Below are positions 8,261 through 15,497 of a stretch of DNA of 32,020 nucleotides, piece after piece. This stretch comes from Candidatus Phelpsiimicrobium noxiivivens (GTDB taxonomy: Bacteria; Omnitrophota; Gorgyraeia; Velamenicoccales; Velamenicoccaceae), in the NCBI GenBank assembly GCA_001873995.1, contig MNVR01000027.1, positions 1 to 32,020 of the forward strand, given 5' to 3'. Positions within the stretch are counted from its first letter, which is position 1. Each line of letters starts with the position of its first letter. Under the pieces are notes generated by a model. The model did not search any database, was not told the origin of the DNA, and was given only the letters and a program-made list of their open reading frames with translations. The position numbers and the translations under genes are program-made.

Positions 8261-8872
8261 TTAAGCTTTTCTAACAACCACTTCAAGTATTATTGTGACA
8301 GTATGTTTTGTGTAATCCTGCTGATCCGTCTGTATCTCAATATTTTTAATGTCAAAAAATATCGGCGAACTCTCTATCAGGGCTATAAAACGGCCCAACT
8401 GATTAAAACCACATTTAGCAAAAATTGATATTTTTTTGCTGGAAAAAACATCCTGCCCTTTTAGAGAGCCCTTATTAGATACCTTAGGCTCGGCAGTTCC
8501 CGGCTCCGAAATAGGCCTTATCTTTAAGATCCTGACCGCGCTGATATCGGCAAATTGAGATATATTCTCAAGGGCCTTTGGCATATCACTTTCAGTGAGG
8601 ACCATCTTGTTCAGCTCATCTATCTCTTTTTTCAAATCGCTAGACCTATTTTTAAAAGTTGAAATAAACTTAGCATCATCGCGGGTGCTACTGATACCGG
8701 CTTTAAGTTGACTAACCTCTTTAAACATGCGCCCCACAGATACAAATTGAAAACGTAAGATAAAAACGGCGTCTAATAAAAACAAAACTGCCGCTATAGC
8801 TATAATGACTTTCGCGTCATCTTTAAAACTTCTCAGGCGGCCAAGCGCGTCGCTGACTGCTAAATTCTTCAT
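8261..8872 (-). CDS. pilO: Pilus alignment protein PilO
   Basis: PilO pairs with PilN in the periplasm to align the pilus machinery. The 203-residue protein has one N-terminal transmembrane segment (about 20-42, IIAIAAVLFLLDAVFIL). A predicted coiled-coil stretch (about 50-100) and a ferredoxin-like C-terminal domain ending KHTVTIILEVVVRK follow. Sequence similarity in this family is weak, and the call rests on topology, size and position after pilN. The ATG overlaps the pilN stop by four bases. Confidence 0.82.
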   Translation of the reverse strand: MKNLAVSDALGRLRSFKDDAKVIIAIAAVLFLLDAVFILRFQFVSVGRMFKEVSQLKAGISSTRDDAKFISTFKNRSSDLKKEIDELNKMVLTESDMPKALENISQFADISAVRILKIRPISEPGTAEPKVSNKGSLKGQDVFSSKKISIFAKCGFNQLGRFIALIESSPIFFDIKNIEIQTDQQDYTKHTVTIILEVVVRKA

Positions 8873-9426
8873 TTCTTTATTTCTCCCACTACGATAAAAT
8901 CCACGACGTCATAGGTCTTAATAATACGCCTCTGCACGGAATTAAGTTCTACCTTCGCAAAAAGCGCGGCAAATGTCTTATTGCTTTTTAAATCCTGAAG
9001 GAATTTTCCTATTGTTGACATCTCGTTCTGCGTTAAAGATACAACACTACCCTGTATCATAAGGCCATCACCTGAATAAGTAAACCGTTCCAACCACAGC
9101 CCCTTCGGAACTGCCAGCCCAAGGCTTGACAAAAGCTCCGTCATATTAGCCTTGCGAGAAAGTATTACCTTCATGGTATTGGCTTTTGCCTCAAGGTCTT
9201 TTATTTCCGCCTTAACTGATACAGAATCCTTAGACTGAGGCTCAACCTTGCCCCAACTTCCTCTGAGGCTTAATATCTGCACTTTTTTAACTACAGCCAA
9301 CGAAAATAAGCACAAGTGCAAAAATATCAGAACAACCAATACGATAAAAATATATATCTTATATGGAAGCACGATCTTACGTTCTGTTTTTATTAAATCG
9401 CGTGGTAATAGATTTATAGTGATCAT
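8869..9426 (-). CDS. pilN: Pilus alignment protein PilN
   Basis: The product of 185 residues starts MITINLLPRDLI, the typical PilN N-terminal peptide (I-N-L-L-P), which in other systems inserts into the groove of PilM. A single transmembrane helix (about 24-47) and a periplasmic domain follow. The gene is translationally coupled to pilO. It is separated from pilM by a 189-base gap occupied mainly by MITE-like copy 2, which breaks what is normally a tight pilM-pilN junction. No clear Shine-Dalgarno site precedes the ATG. Confidence 0.88.
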   Translation of the reverse strand: MITINLLPRDLIKTERKIVLPYKIYIFIVLVVLIFLHLCLFSLAVVKKVQILSLRGSWGKVEPQSKDSVSVKAEIKDLEAKANTMKVILSRKANMTELLSSLGLAVPKGLWLERFTYSGDGLMIQGSVVSLTQNEMSTIGKFLQDLKSNKTFAALFAKVELNSVQRRIIKTYDVVDFIVVGEIKK

Positions 9427-9482
9427 ATAATCAAAAACAGCGTTTAGCGTATAGGAAAAACAAAATTCCTAATTTATTCAAC

Positions 9483-9604
9483 TATTGACTTACGCAAAAG
9501 TAATGGAAGCTTCTTTGCGCACGGTATTTTTTGCCGTCTGCGCAGACTCTTGCCAAAAAATACCTGATTGTGCGCTTAAAGAATCTTCCATTACTTTTGC
9601 GTCC
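9483..9604. repeat. MITE-like palindromic element, copy 2 (most complete hairpin)
   Basis: This is a 122-bp near-perfect foldback. The outer arms ACGCAAAAGTAATGGAAG (9492-9509) and CTTCCATTACTTTTGCGT (9585-9602) are exact complements over 18 bp. Pairing continues inward with small gaps through TTCTTT/AAAGAA, GCGCAC/GTGCGC and GGTATTTTTTG/CAAAAAATACC to a TCTGC/GCAGA apex. It lies between pilM and pilN. A transcript through it would form a very stable stem that could act as a processing site or attenuator between PilM and PilN production. That role is inference. Confidence 0.85.
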
Positions 9605-9615
9605 TTCCATATATA

Positions 9616-10680
9616 CTATCTAAGTGCCAGGCCCAGGGCGACAGCTAAGAGATCGCTATCTTTCGCGAATTCCTCCTGGCTTAAACCGGCCTCATACTTC
9701 AATTGACTGCAATAGTCTAATCTTTTTATTTCAACGGACAAAAGGCGTTTGAGATACTCTTCTATTCCAAATAGCCTGCTCGCGCCGCCAGTAATGAACA
9801 TCATCTCAACAGCCTTATTATTCCTGGCTTCAAAATAATCCAGAGAAACACGGATCTCGGCGGCCAGATTATTCAATACGGGGTCCCAGATACTCAAAAG
9901 TTCATCTTTTTTTGAACCAGGCTCTAACTTCATCTTTTCGGCGTCAGTGTAATTTATTTCCATGACTTCCGCCATTTTCTTTGTTATATCATCTCCTCCG
10001 ATAAATATATCACGGCTCAAACAAGGAGCGCCATCTACCAGAATATTAATATTAGACACTGACTTACCGATATTGATAACACCTAAACAAGTTCCCTTTT
10101 TAGCCAGGCCGCTTATCTGCATAAAAAAATTAGCAAGCGCGAGACAATCAAGATCAATAGCCTTTAAATTAAGATTGACCTCTTTTGCCAGGTCACATTT
10201 TTTTTGTATCAGGTCATTCTTTGCCGCCGCGACCAAGACAGACATCTTCGCCTTATCTTTCATTTCGCCCACAACCGCGTAATCCGAAGAGACTTCAGCG
10301 AGGCTAAAAGGCACATATTTTTCAATTTCAAACTTCATGGAAGATTCAAGCTCTGTTTTGTTCATAAGAGGCAGCTCAATATACCTTGATACCACACCCT
10401 GGCCCGCGACAGAAATAACAGCGCCCTGGCCTAAAGGGGCTTTGGTCTTAACCAAAGCTTTACTTAAGGCATCCCTATAATTCTTATCCGGCACCTTTTC
10501 AACGGCGAACCCTAGGACTTTATGGCCTTCTTTTGATGACTCAAGCCGCACCATCTTCACCGAATGAGAACCTATATCAACACCAAGCGAACCTACGGGT
10601 GCCGCGACCTCAGCCAGAGATTTTGAAAATAGGTCCTTGACCTGCCCAATAATATGCTCTATGCCAATACTAATACCCAT
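9616..10680 (-). CDS. pilM: Type IV pilus assembly ATPase-fold protein PilM
   Basis: PilM is a cytoplasmic actin-like protein that binds the PilN N-terminus and relays between the pilus ATPase and the inner-membrane complex. The 354-residue product has the FtsA/actin-like phosphate-1 motif GVDIGSHSVKMVRL (about 34-47). It also has GVINIGKSVSNINILVDG, the phosphate-2-like motif, and MFITGGASRLFGIEEYL, the adenosine-binding motif. About 25 extra residues precede the first motif. It follows the PilX-like gene by 16 bases. Confidence 0.93.
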   Translation of the reverse strand: MGISIGIEHIIGQVKDLFSKSLAEVAAPVGSLGVDIGSHSVKMVRLESSKEGHKVLGFAVEKVPDKNYRDALSKALVKTKAPLGQGAVISVAGQGVVSRYIELPLMNKTELESSMKFEIEKYVPFSLAEVSSDYAVVGEMKDKAKMSVLVAAAKNDLIQKKCDLAKEVNLNLKAIDLDCLALANFFMQISGLAKKGTCLGVINIGKSVSNINILVDGAPCLSRDIFIGGDDITKKMAEVMEINYTDAEKMKLEPGSKKDELLSIWDPVLNNLAAEIRVSLDYFEARNNKAVEMMFITGGASRLFGIEEYLKRLLSVEIKRLDYCSQLKYEAGLSQEEFAKDSDLLAVALGLALR

Positions 10681-10696
10681 TAATAAATTCCCCTTA

Positions 10697-11764
10697 TCAA
10701 TTATAAAGTTCTAACTGTCTCCAGGATAACAACTGAACAGCACCTGAGCTCCCTCCAACAAAAGCCTCTATAGCATCCATATAGTCTTGTTCGTACGTGA
10801 CTTTTGCATTACCTGTAAACTCAGCTTCATCGCCTGCCCAAACTCCTCCATTGACATTCAAAGCGCCACCGCCACCCTTAAGTTCAAATTCACCTGTTGA
10901 ATAAATACAGCCATTAACAGTGACATTACCTGTGATCGTGGTATCAGACGTTACATTAGGGTCAGTCAAAACATTTCCGACAACAAGGAAAAAACCGCCG
11001 GCGGTTACATTGCCAGACAATGTCATATCACCTTCAACATAAACAACATTAGGCACTCCTGTCGTAGGGTCAGATGGATCTGTAGGAGCCGTATACCAGA
11101 AACTAGCAGGAAATGCGTCTTTACTTGCCAAACGAGCGGCATCATAAAGGTTGCCTTGGGCAATAGCAGCAGCTCGCATAGTTGCAAAATCAAATTGCGC
11201 CAATGGAGTAATAGTTATATCGTATGATACTGTGCCAACAACACGTCCCTCATTGGAAATTGTATCCGCATAAATAACATTTCCTGTTACATCATAGCTA
11301 TTACCTATAAATTCAACTTCACCTGCCGAATAAATGGCATTATCATAAAAATTCATTGGGAGAGCAGATGAAACCTTTGCAACACCTTCAGCCTTACACG
11401 TCTGCCTTAAGACCCCTGGACCAACAATCTTCTGCGGCACATAACTAGTGACTACAATATTTCTCATAGAGGAACCGAGATCAACTACAGTAGTCTCGTA
11501 TTGCCCTATCACCATTGAATCGCGAAACACAGAAACAACCGTGCCGCCAGTACCGCTATAGCTTGCGTTTGTTTTCAAGGCTGCCAAAGCGCTGTCCATA
11601 CCTGCTTCAGCCACATAAAAAACCTCTGCGCGCTGTTTGGTGATCTCAAAAGCTTTTCTCTCAAGGATACTGTGAGCAATAACGCTCGCGCTTAGGCTCA
11701 AAAGAATAAAAATAACAGCGTAAACAAATATCAGGACAGACCCTTTTTTAGCAAATATGGTCAT
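10697..11764 (-). CDS. PilX/GspK-like minor pilin with repeat-rich C-terminal domain
   Basis: The N-terminus AKKGSVLIFVYAVIFILLSLS resembles a prepilin signal (cleavage after KKG). The mature residue 5 is F rather than the usual glutamate. Lack of Glu5 is known for the tip pseudopilin GspK and its relatives, which fits PilX/GspK. The region VFYVAEAGMDSALAAL after the helix is typical of PilX N-terminal proteins. The C-terminal half is rich in short beta-type repeats (GNVTAGGFF, GNVTVNGCIYSTGEF, LNVNGGVWAGDEAEF) and looks like a beta-solenoid or bactofilin-like fold. It could lie at the pilus tip as a priming or adhesive subunit. The gene follows the upstream prepilin with a 3-base gap. Confidence 0.8.
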   Translation of the reverse strand: MTIFAKKGSVLIFVYAVIFILLSLSASVIAHSILERKAFEITKQRAEVFYVAEAGMDSALAALKTNASYSGTGGTVVSVFRDSMVIGQYETTVVDLGSSMRNIVVTSYVPQKIVGPGVLRQTCKAEGVAKVSSALPMNFYDNAIYSAGEVEFIGNSYDVTGNVIYADTISNEGRVVGTVSYDITITPLAQFDFATMRAAAIAQGNLYDAARLASKDAFPASFWYTAPTDPSDPTTGVPNVVYVEGDMTLSGNVTAGGFFLVVGNVLTDPNVTSDTTITGNVTVNGCIYSTGEFELKGGGGALNVNGGVWAGDEAEFTGNAKVTYEQDYMDAIEAFVGGSSGAVQLLSWRQLELYN

Positions 11765-11767
11765 AAT

Positions 11768-12298
11768 TTAATTCCTTACTGCCACAGCAGAATCCATTGT
11801 AGCATCAATAGTAACATTGCCGTGTTCAACTGCTTTGACTTTTTGTCCGCTTAACCTTATTTGAAAAACATCGTTGGCTATGCGGGTAAAGTTCATACCC
11901 GCGATGTTACTGGATATCTTAAGCGCGCCTGCGCCGTCAGCCCTTGTAACAATATTATTGACAAGCGTGTAACTGATCGAACTACTATTCCATTCAATAG
12001 CGCCAGTAGAGTTACTGATGCCCTGAGGAACCTTAAAATAGATCGCCTGGTATGCCGTACCCGTAGGAAATTCTGTCGTAAGGCCTGCATCAATAAAAAT
12101 CTGGTTTACAGAAGATTGTTTCAGGTCATCGGAGATACGTAACAGGGTTTTTCTCAATTCAAGCTGCAGCGCTGTCCTGGCCTCTGAAGTATCCCATATT
12201 TGCCTTCCTGAAGACATTACCATAAATACAGCTCCTGCAAGTACAGCAAGGATGAACATAACTACCATGATCTCGACCAACGTATATCCCTTGCTCAT
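11768..12298 (-). CDS. Type IV prepilin-like minor pilin (PilW/GspJ type)
   Basis: The product has a very short leader, MSKG, followed by YTLVEIMVVMFILAVLAGAVF. This is the class III prepilin motif with Glu5, cleaved before Tyr. After the helix, SSGRQIWDTSEARTALQLELRKTLLRISDDLKQS resembles PilW/GspJ minor pilins. At 176 residues it is a typical minor pilin length. It overlaps the upstream prepilin gene by four bases. The set of PilV-, PilW- and PilX-like genes in a row matches minor pilin operons that prime pilus assembly. Confidence 0.85.
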   Translation of the reverse strand: MSKGYTLVEIMVVMFILAVLAGAVFMVMSSGRQIWDTSEARTALQLELRKTLLRISDDLKQSSVNQIFIDAGLTTEFPTGTAYQAIYFKVPQGISNSTGAIEWNSSSISYTLVNNIVTRADGAGALKISSNIAGMNFTRIANDVFQIRLSGQKVKAVEHGNVTIDATMDSAVAVRN

Positions 12299-12744
12299 CT
12301 TTGCGCCATATAAGTCGTCAATTGCACAGGTGAATCCAATATGCCGTTGCTATTTGTATCATTAAACACCAGGGTACCATTATTATCCCTACATTCGCCG
12401 ATTATGCGCGAATTCCTTTGTTTCCAGCACATACCTGCATCGACCCTGTAAAAAGAAGTATTTGTAGCGTTGTCTATGACCACCCTTCCTAAACTTAAAT
12501 TAGCTAAAGTCCCGGTGGCATAAAAAGTATAGGTCGTATTAAGCGTTTGAAAAGGCGCTTTGCGTAAATTCTCAAGCTCTTCCTGAACAGCGCCTAAAGC
12601 GAGGTTTGAGTTCTTCGTAGTCTCATTCATCTCAAGACAACTGATATAGGCTGACAAAAGTCCTGTCAGGACAATAACTAAAATACCGCTTGCTATCATC
12701 AATTCAAGCAGAGTAAATCCCTTCCTCTTCAATCGTAACCTCAT
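12295..12744 (-). CDS. Type IV prepilin-like minor pilin (PilV/GspI type)
   Basis: The 149-residue product carries the prepilin leader MRLRLKRKG followed by FTLLELMIASGILVIVLTGLL, with Glu5 present. The segment after the helix, ETTKNSNLALGAVQEELENLRKAPF, resembles PilV/GspI proteins. It is the first of three minor pilin genes in a row. The 34-base gap from the preceding TPR reading frame holds no clear Shine-Dalgarno site. The start is fixed by the leader peptide. Confidence 0.85.
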   Translation of the reverse strand: MRLRLKRKGFTLLELMIASGILVIVLTGLLSAYISCLEMNETTKNSNLALGAVQEELENLRKAPFQTLNTTYTFYATGTLANLSLGRVVIDNATNTSFYRVDAGMCWKQRNSRIIGECRDNNGTLVFNDTNSNGILDSPVQLTTYMAQR

Positions 12745-12778
12745 AGTTATTATTATCTTATAGAAAATATCAAAAAAG

Positions 12779-13534
12779 TCAATCCTTTTTAACGAGCCCC
12801 TTGGCTATTTCTATATTATTCCTTGCCGTTTCATAATCAGGGTTTATTAAAAGTGCCTTCTGCCACAAGGCCATAGCGCTCTTATTGTCACCTATCTGAG
12901 CATAGAGCGTAGCCAGATTGTTATAAGCTTGATAGAACCCGCTGTCCAACTCAATGGCCCTCTTGAAAGACTCCTGTGCCTTGTTCACATTACCCATGCG
13001 TTGATAAAGCAAGCCCATATTATTATAAGCCTTTTCCATTTTTGGATTTACACTAACAGCAGAACGATAAGCCAAAACTGCATCAGCTGCCCTGCCGGTC
13101 TTTCCATATATGATGCCTAGATCATAATGCGCGAATGACTCCACCACATCTGATCCCGGACGCCCGGCAAACATGCTTTTAAGGGACAAGATCCGCTTAT
13201 ATTCCAGCTCGGCATCATTGTAACGATTCTGTTCAAGATACAGAGAAGCCAGGCTATCGACCGCCCTAACGCTATAGGGTGAAAGCGTGACTGTTTTCTG
13301 GAAAAAACGCAATTCATTTAACCAATCCTTATTATTCTGCCAGCTAAAAAATGCAAAATACAACACAATAGCCGATAAAATACTCCACCTTGATCCGGGG
13401 CGCGCCACTTCCCCCACCAAGACAGCCAAATAAAAACATAGCGCCATAGAAGGCAAATATAAGAAATGCTCAGCCATGATATTAGGGAATATCAGGGCAG
13501 AATGTGGAAAAAGCCAAACAAAAAACCAAAACAA
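12779..13534 (-). CDS. TPR-rich C-terminal part of a broken TMTC-like protein
   Basis: The frame begins with membrane helices (FWFFVWLFPHSALIFPNIMAEHFLYLPSMALCFYLAV). The motif AEHFLYLP resembles the family motif of TMTC-like GT-C glycosyltransferases. About four tetratricopeptide repeats follow (YNNMGLLYQRMGNVNKAQESFKRAIEL and neighbours). The frame has no real start of its own. It is open upstream into the MITE-like element at 13574-13780, and TTG at 13534 is only the first permitted start. Its natural N-terminal half is the frame ending at 13492. If translated separately it would be a small membrane-anchored TPR protein. Confidence 0.75.
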   Translation of the reverse strand: MFWFFVWLFPHSALIFPNIMAEHFLYLPSMALCFYLAVLVGEVARPGSRWSILSAIVLYFAFFSWQNNKDWLNELRFFQKTVTLSPYSVRAVDSLASLYLEQNRYNDAELEYKRILSLKSMFAGRPGSDVVESFAHYDLGIIYGKTGRAADAVLAYRSAVSVNPKMEKAYNNMGLLYQRMGNVNKAQESFKRAIELDSGFYQAYNNLATLYAQIGDNKSAMALWQKALLINPDYETARNNIEIAKGLVKKD

Positions 13535-14673
13535 AAAGTAAAGGGCCGATTGTTTTGCCCGGCAGTTATGAATGGACGCAAAATTAATGGAAAATCCTTT
13601 AAGCGCACGATCAGGGATTTTTGGCGAGAGTCTGCAAGCCTGCCTGCCGGTAGGCAGGGGAATTGCATTTTAGCTATAGCGACACGTTCTTTGGAGCGTA
13701 ATAGCGAAAATGCAAACCGCAGCAGACGGCAAAAAATACCGTGCGCAAAGAAGCTTTTGTTACTTTTGCGTAAATCAATATTTGCTCCAAATTTTTTGAT
13801 ACCTGCACCAGTAAGTACAAGCGCGCAAAAGATCCCGGCCCAGTATTCAGGCGAGATCCGCTCATACGCAGTCAGCCTCTCCATATGCAGGCCAAAAGGA
13901 GCCATAAATGACCCTACGTAGATCAAGAGCCTCTTGCCGAAAGCAAAAAACCTATCAAAAATACCGACATCAAAAAAAGCAAAACCCTTTTTTTGCAAAA
14001 AGGGATTGCCTAAAGAAAAATTTAAAAGGCTTATCCTTAAAACCGCGTAGATACCAGCGATACAAAATAAAGGCCAGGCTTTCCTTAAAAAAGATTTTTT
14101 CCATAACAAAAGAAAAGGCAGCACTATGGCAGTTTCTTTTGTCAACAAAGCCAAAATGAACATAAAATACGATAAATATATATTTGCGCGTTTATCAGGA
14201 GTTTTGATAAAAAATATCAACGATGACAATATAAATAGAGCGCATAACGAATCGGCCCGGCCGGAAATAAATGTGACAACCTGAGCGTGCAGCGGATGGA
14301 CAAGGAAGATCATAGCAGCCGCAAAAGACACAAACTGCCAGGAGAACTTCATCCTCAAAAACAGATACAATAAATAACCAACGCAGAAATGCAAAATGAT
14401 ATTAACTAAGTGATACCAAAACGGATCAGTGCCTAAAAATACTGAATTAAGTATAAAAGAAATAGCGACTAACGGCCGGTAATAATTGATACCAGAATTT
14501 TCGTAACGTTCTGTGCTAAAAGCGCGATCCCATAAGTGCGGGTTTTTTACAAAAGGATCGTCTGCGATAAGCGGTTTATCATCCCAGATAAATTGACCGC
14601 CAAGGAAATTGCCATAAGCTGCAAATACAGCGATTAATAAAATCAAAAAAATATGATAATTTTTGAGCTTCAT
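13492..14673 (-). CDS. N-terminal part of a broken TMTC-like GT-C glycosyltransferase
   Basis: The product starts MKLKNYHIFLILLIAVFAAYG and soon shows FIWDDKPLIADDPFVKNP. This matches the first loop of GT-C membrane glycosyltransferases, where the acidic pair is catalytic. NYYRPLVAISFILN and HPLHAQVVTFISGRADSLCALF follow, with many transmembrane helices, as in TMTC-like proteins that combine such a core with C-terminal TPRs. Authentic sequence ends near residue 297 (KKFGAN). The last roughly 95 residues are translated from the MITE-like insertion and then out-of-frame DNA. The ATG at 14673 is preferred over an extension to 14742, which adds residues from an inverted-repeat spacer. Lying between pilin genes, the intact protein may have glycosylated pilin (inference). 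Confidence 0.75.
   Translation of the reverse strand: MKLKNYHIFLILLIAVFAAYGNFLGGQFIWDDKPLIADDPFVKNPHLWDRAFSTERYENSGINYYRPLVAISFILNSVFLGTDPFWYHLVNIILHFCVGYLLYLFLRMKFSWQFVSFAAAMIFLVHPLHAQVVTFISGRADSLCALFILSSLIFFIKTPDKRANIYLSYFMFILALLTKETAIVLPFLLLWKKSFLRKAWPLFCIAGIYAVLRISLLNFSLGNPFLQKKGFAFFDVGIFDRFFAFGKRLLIYVGSFMAPFGLHMERLTAYERISPEYWAGIFCALVLTGAGIKKFGANIDLRKSNKSFFAHGIFCRLLRFAFSLLRSKERVAIAKMQFPCLPAGRLADSRQKSLIVRLKDFPLILRPFITAGQNNRPFTFCFGFLFGFFHILP
13574..13780. mobile_element. MITE-like palindromic element, copy 3, inserted in a gene
   Basis: This copy is in the opposite orientation to copies 1 and 2. It runs from GGACGCAAAATTAATGG to the complement of TATTGATTTACGCAAAAG. It retains the shared arms (GTGCGCAAAGAAGC, GCAGACGGCAAAAAATACC and the partner GATTTTTGGCGAGAGTCTGC). 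Its centre is expanded by about 95 bases. That centre includes the hairpin CCTGCC-GGTA-GGCAGG (13643-13658) and a further inverted pair, TTGCATTTT with AAAATGCAA. The element interrupts a TMTC-like gene and shifts its frame. No transposase is encoded. Confidence 0.8.
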
Positions 14674-14733
14674 GTATGCCGCTGTGATAAACACCCGGCC
14701 ATGATTGAGATGCCGGTAACGTAGAAAACGTAC

Positions 14734-14760
14734 ACTCGCCATCCAACAAAGGCGAGGTGT
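14734..14760. repeat. Small inverted repeat in the spacer after pilA
   Basis: The arms CTCGCC and GGCGAG enclose ATCCAACAAA, with further partial pairing outside (ACA/TGT). It lies between the pilA terminator and the glycosyltransferase start. It could add a second terminator or form the 5' leader structure of the downstream gene. No known RNA class is recognised. Confidence 0.35.
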
Positions 14761-14777
14761 GTGTTGCTTGCTGCAAC

Positions 14778-14809
14778 AAAAAAGCGGCTGTTTTACCAGC
14801 CGCTTTTTT
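14778..14809. terminator. Strong intrinsic terminator after pilA
   Basis: AAAAAAGCGGCTG (14778-14790) pairs with CAGCCGCTTTTTT (14797-14809) around a six-base loop. The A-run before and T-run after make it effective on both strands. It begins 33 bases beyond the pilA stop codon and separates the highly expressed pilin transcript from the downstream glycosyltransferase and minor pilin genes. Confidence 0.9.
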
Positions 14810-14841
14810 GTATTTCCAAAAACTGATACATTTTCCAGATA

Positions 14842-15288
14842 TTACTCAATAGGCGGACTAGCAGATGTAGCCTCTCCAGATTGAGCAGCTCTCACAACAC
14901 CGGACTCGTCAACAAAGAAACCGCGCACGCCAGTCACGTTAACTGACTGAGGAACAGCAGAAACGGTATATTGACTGCCAGCCGGAGTGCCAGTCTGAGT
15001 ATAGGTGAATGTATAACCCGACTTGTTACCAAGTCCGAGAACAGAGTCAATATAAGGCGGAGTCGCATCTGACAAGCAAGTCAGGTCTGCCGGATAAAGC
15101 GGTGGTGACTGGCCTGCCCTAAAGCTCTCTGCTGCTGTGCTCAATGTCCTCATCGCTGCGATGGCTGTTGCTTCGTTAGCGCTTAACCTTGCCCTAAGTA
15201 AGTTTGGTATTGCGATAGCGGCCAACAGAACGATAATAGCGACAACGATCATGATTTCAACAAGCGTAAAACCTTTTTTTGAACGCAT
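14842..15288 (-). CDS. pilA: Major type IV pilin PilA
   Basis: This is the structural pilus subunit. The class III leader MRSKKG is cleaved before FTLVEIMIVVAIIVLLAAIAIPNLLRARLSANE, with Glu5 present. The N-terminal style (IPNLLRARLSANEATAIAAMRTLSTAAE) resembles the pilins of deltaproteobacteria and related groups. The 148-residue length is typical. The globular domain has a single cysteine, so no intramolecular disulfide loop is possible. A strong GGAGGG ribosome site lies 8 bases before the ATG, consistent with high expression. Transcription is controlled by a c-di-GMP riboswitch and two promoters (see 15410-15634), and an intrinsic terminator follows the gene. Confidence 0.95.
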   Translation of the reverse strand: MRSKKGFTLVEIMIVVAIIVLLAAIAIPNLLRARLSANEATAIAAMRTLSTAAESFRAGQSPPLYPADLTCLSDATPPYIDSVLGLGNKSGYTFTYTQTGTPAGSQYTVSAVPQSVNVTGVRGFFVDESGVVRAAQSGEATSASPPIE

Positions 15289-15409
15289 TTTAATTACCCT
15301 CCTTCCTTGGCAAAGATTTACTTAGCGCTTTTTTCAATTGAAGATTTGAAGAACCATGCCTAACTGTTTTATTGCAAGCGCAAAGTCTGCCATTAGTTAC
15401 ATTGTGAGT

Positions 15410-15438
15410 ATTTTATCTCACCTCCTATCGTTTGTCAA
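15410..15438 (-). promoter_or_regulatory. Near-consensus sigma-70 promoter P2 for pilA
   Basis: On the minus strand: -35 TTGACA (15438-15433), a spacer of exactly 17 bases, and -10 TAAAAT (15415-15410). It lies just after the T-tract of the riboswitch terminator. The predicted start, near 15403, gives a leader of about 115 bases before pilA. Transcripts from this promoter would bypass the riboswitch. Confidence 0.6.
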
Positions 15439-15440
15439 AT

Positions 15441-15483
15441 AAAAAAGCCTATTCCACTCTACATTTAGAGTTAAAGAATAGGC
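15441..15483 (-). terminator. Intrinsic terminator = riboswitch expression platform
   Basis: Read on the minus strand, GCCTATTC (15483-15476) pairs with GAATAGGC (15454-15447). An inner stem ACTCTA/TAGAGT and a short AATG-type loop complete the hairpin, which is followed at once by six T (15446-15441). It begins 14 bases after the aptamer. The bases TTTGTGCC at 15488-15481 overlap its 5' arm and are an exact complement of GGCACAAA inside the aptamer (15556-15549), giving a candidate antiterminator. Confidence 0.85.
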
Positions 15484-15497
15484 ACAAAATTATTCCT

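Noticed and set aside
9485-9706. A small plus-strand protein (73 residues) over MITE copy 2
   Set aside because: Its sequence is the repeat plus antisense pilM, and the same peptide appears from the repeat at 13674-13865, showing it is a translation of the element.
13466-13921. A 151-residue plus-strand frame over MITE copy 3
   Set aside because: It is antisense to the glycosyltransferase and passes through the palindrome. It has no ribosome site or family features.
14674-14742. A 23-residue extension of the glycosyltransferase fragment
   Set aside because: It is encoded by a spacer with inverted repeats, and the ATG at 14673 starts directly before the first membrane helix.
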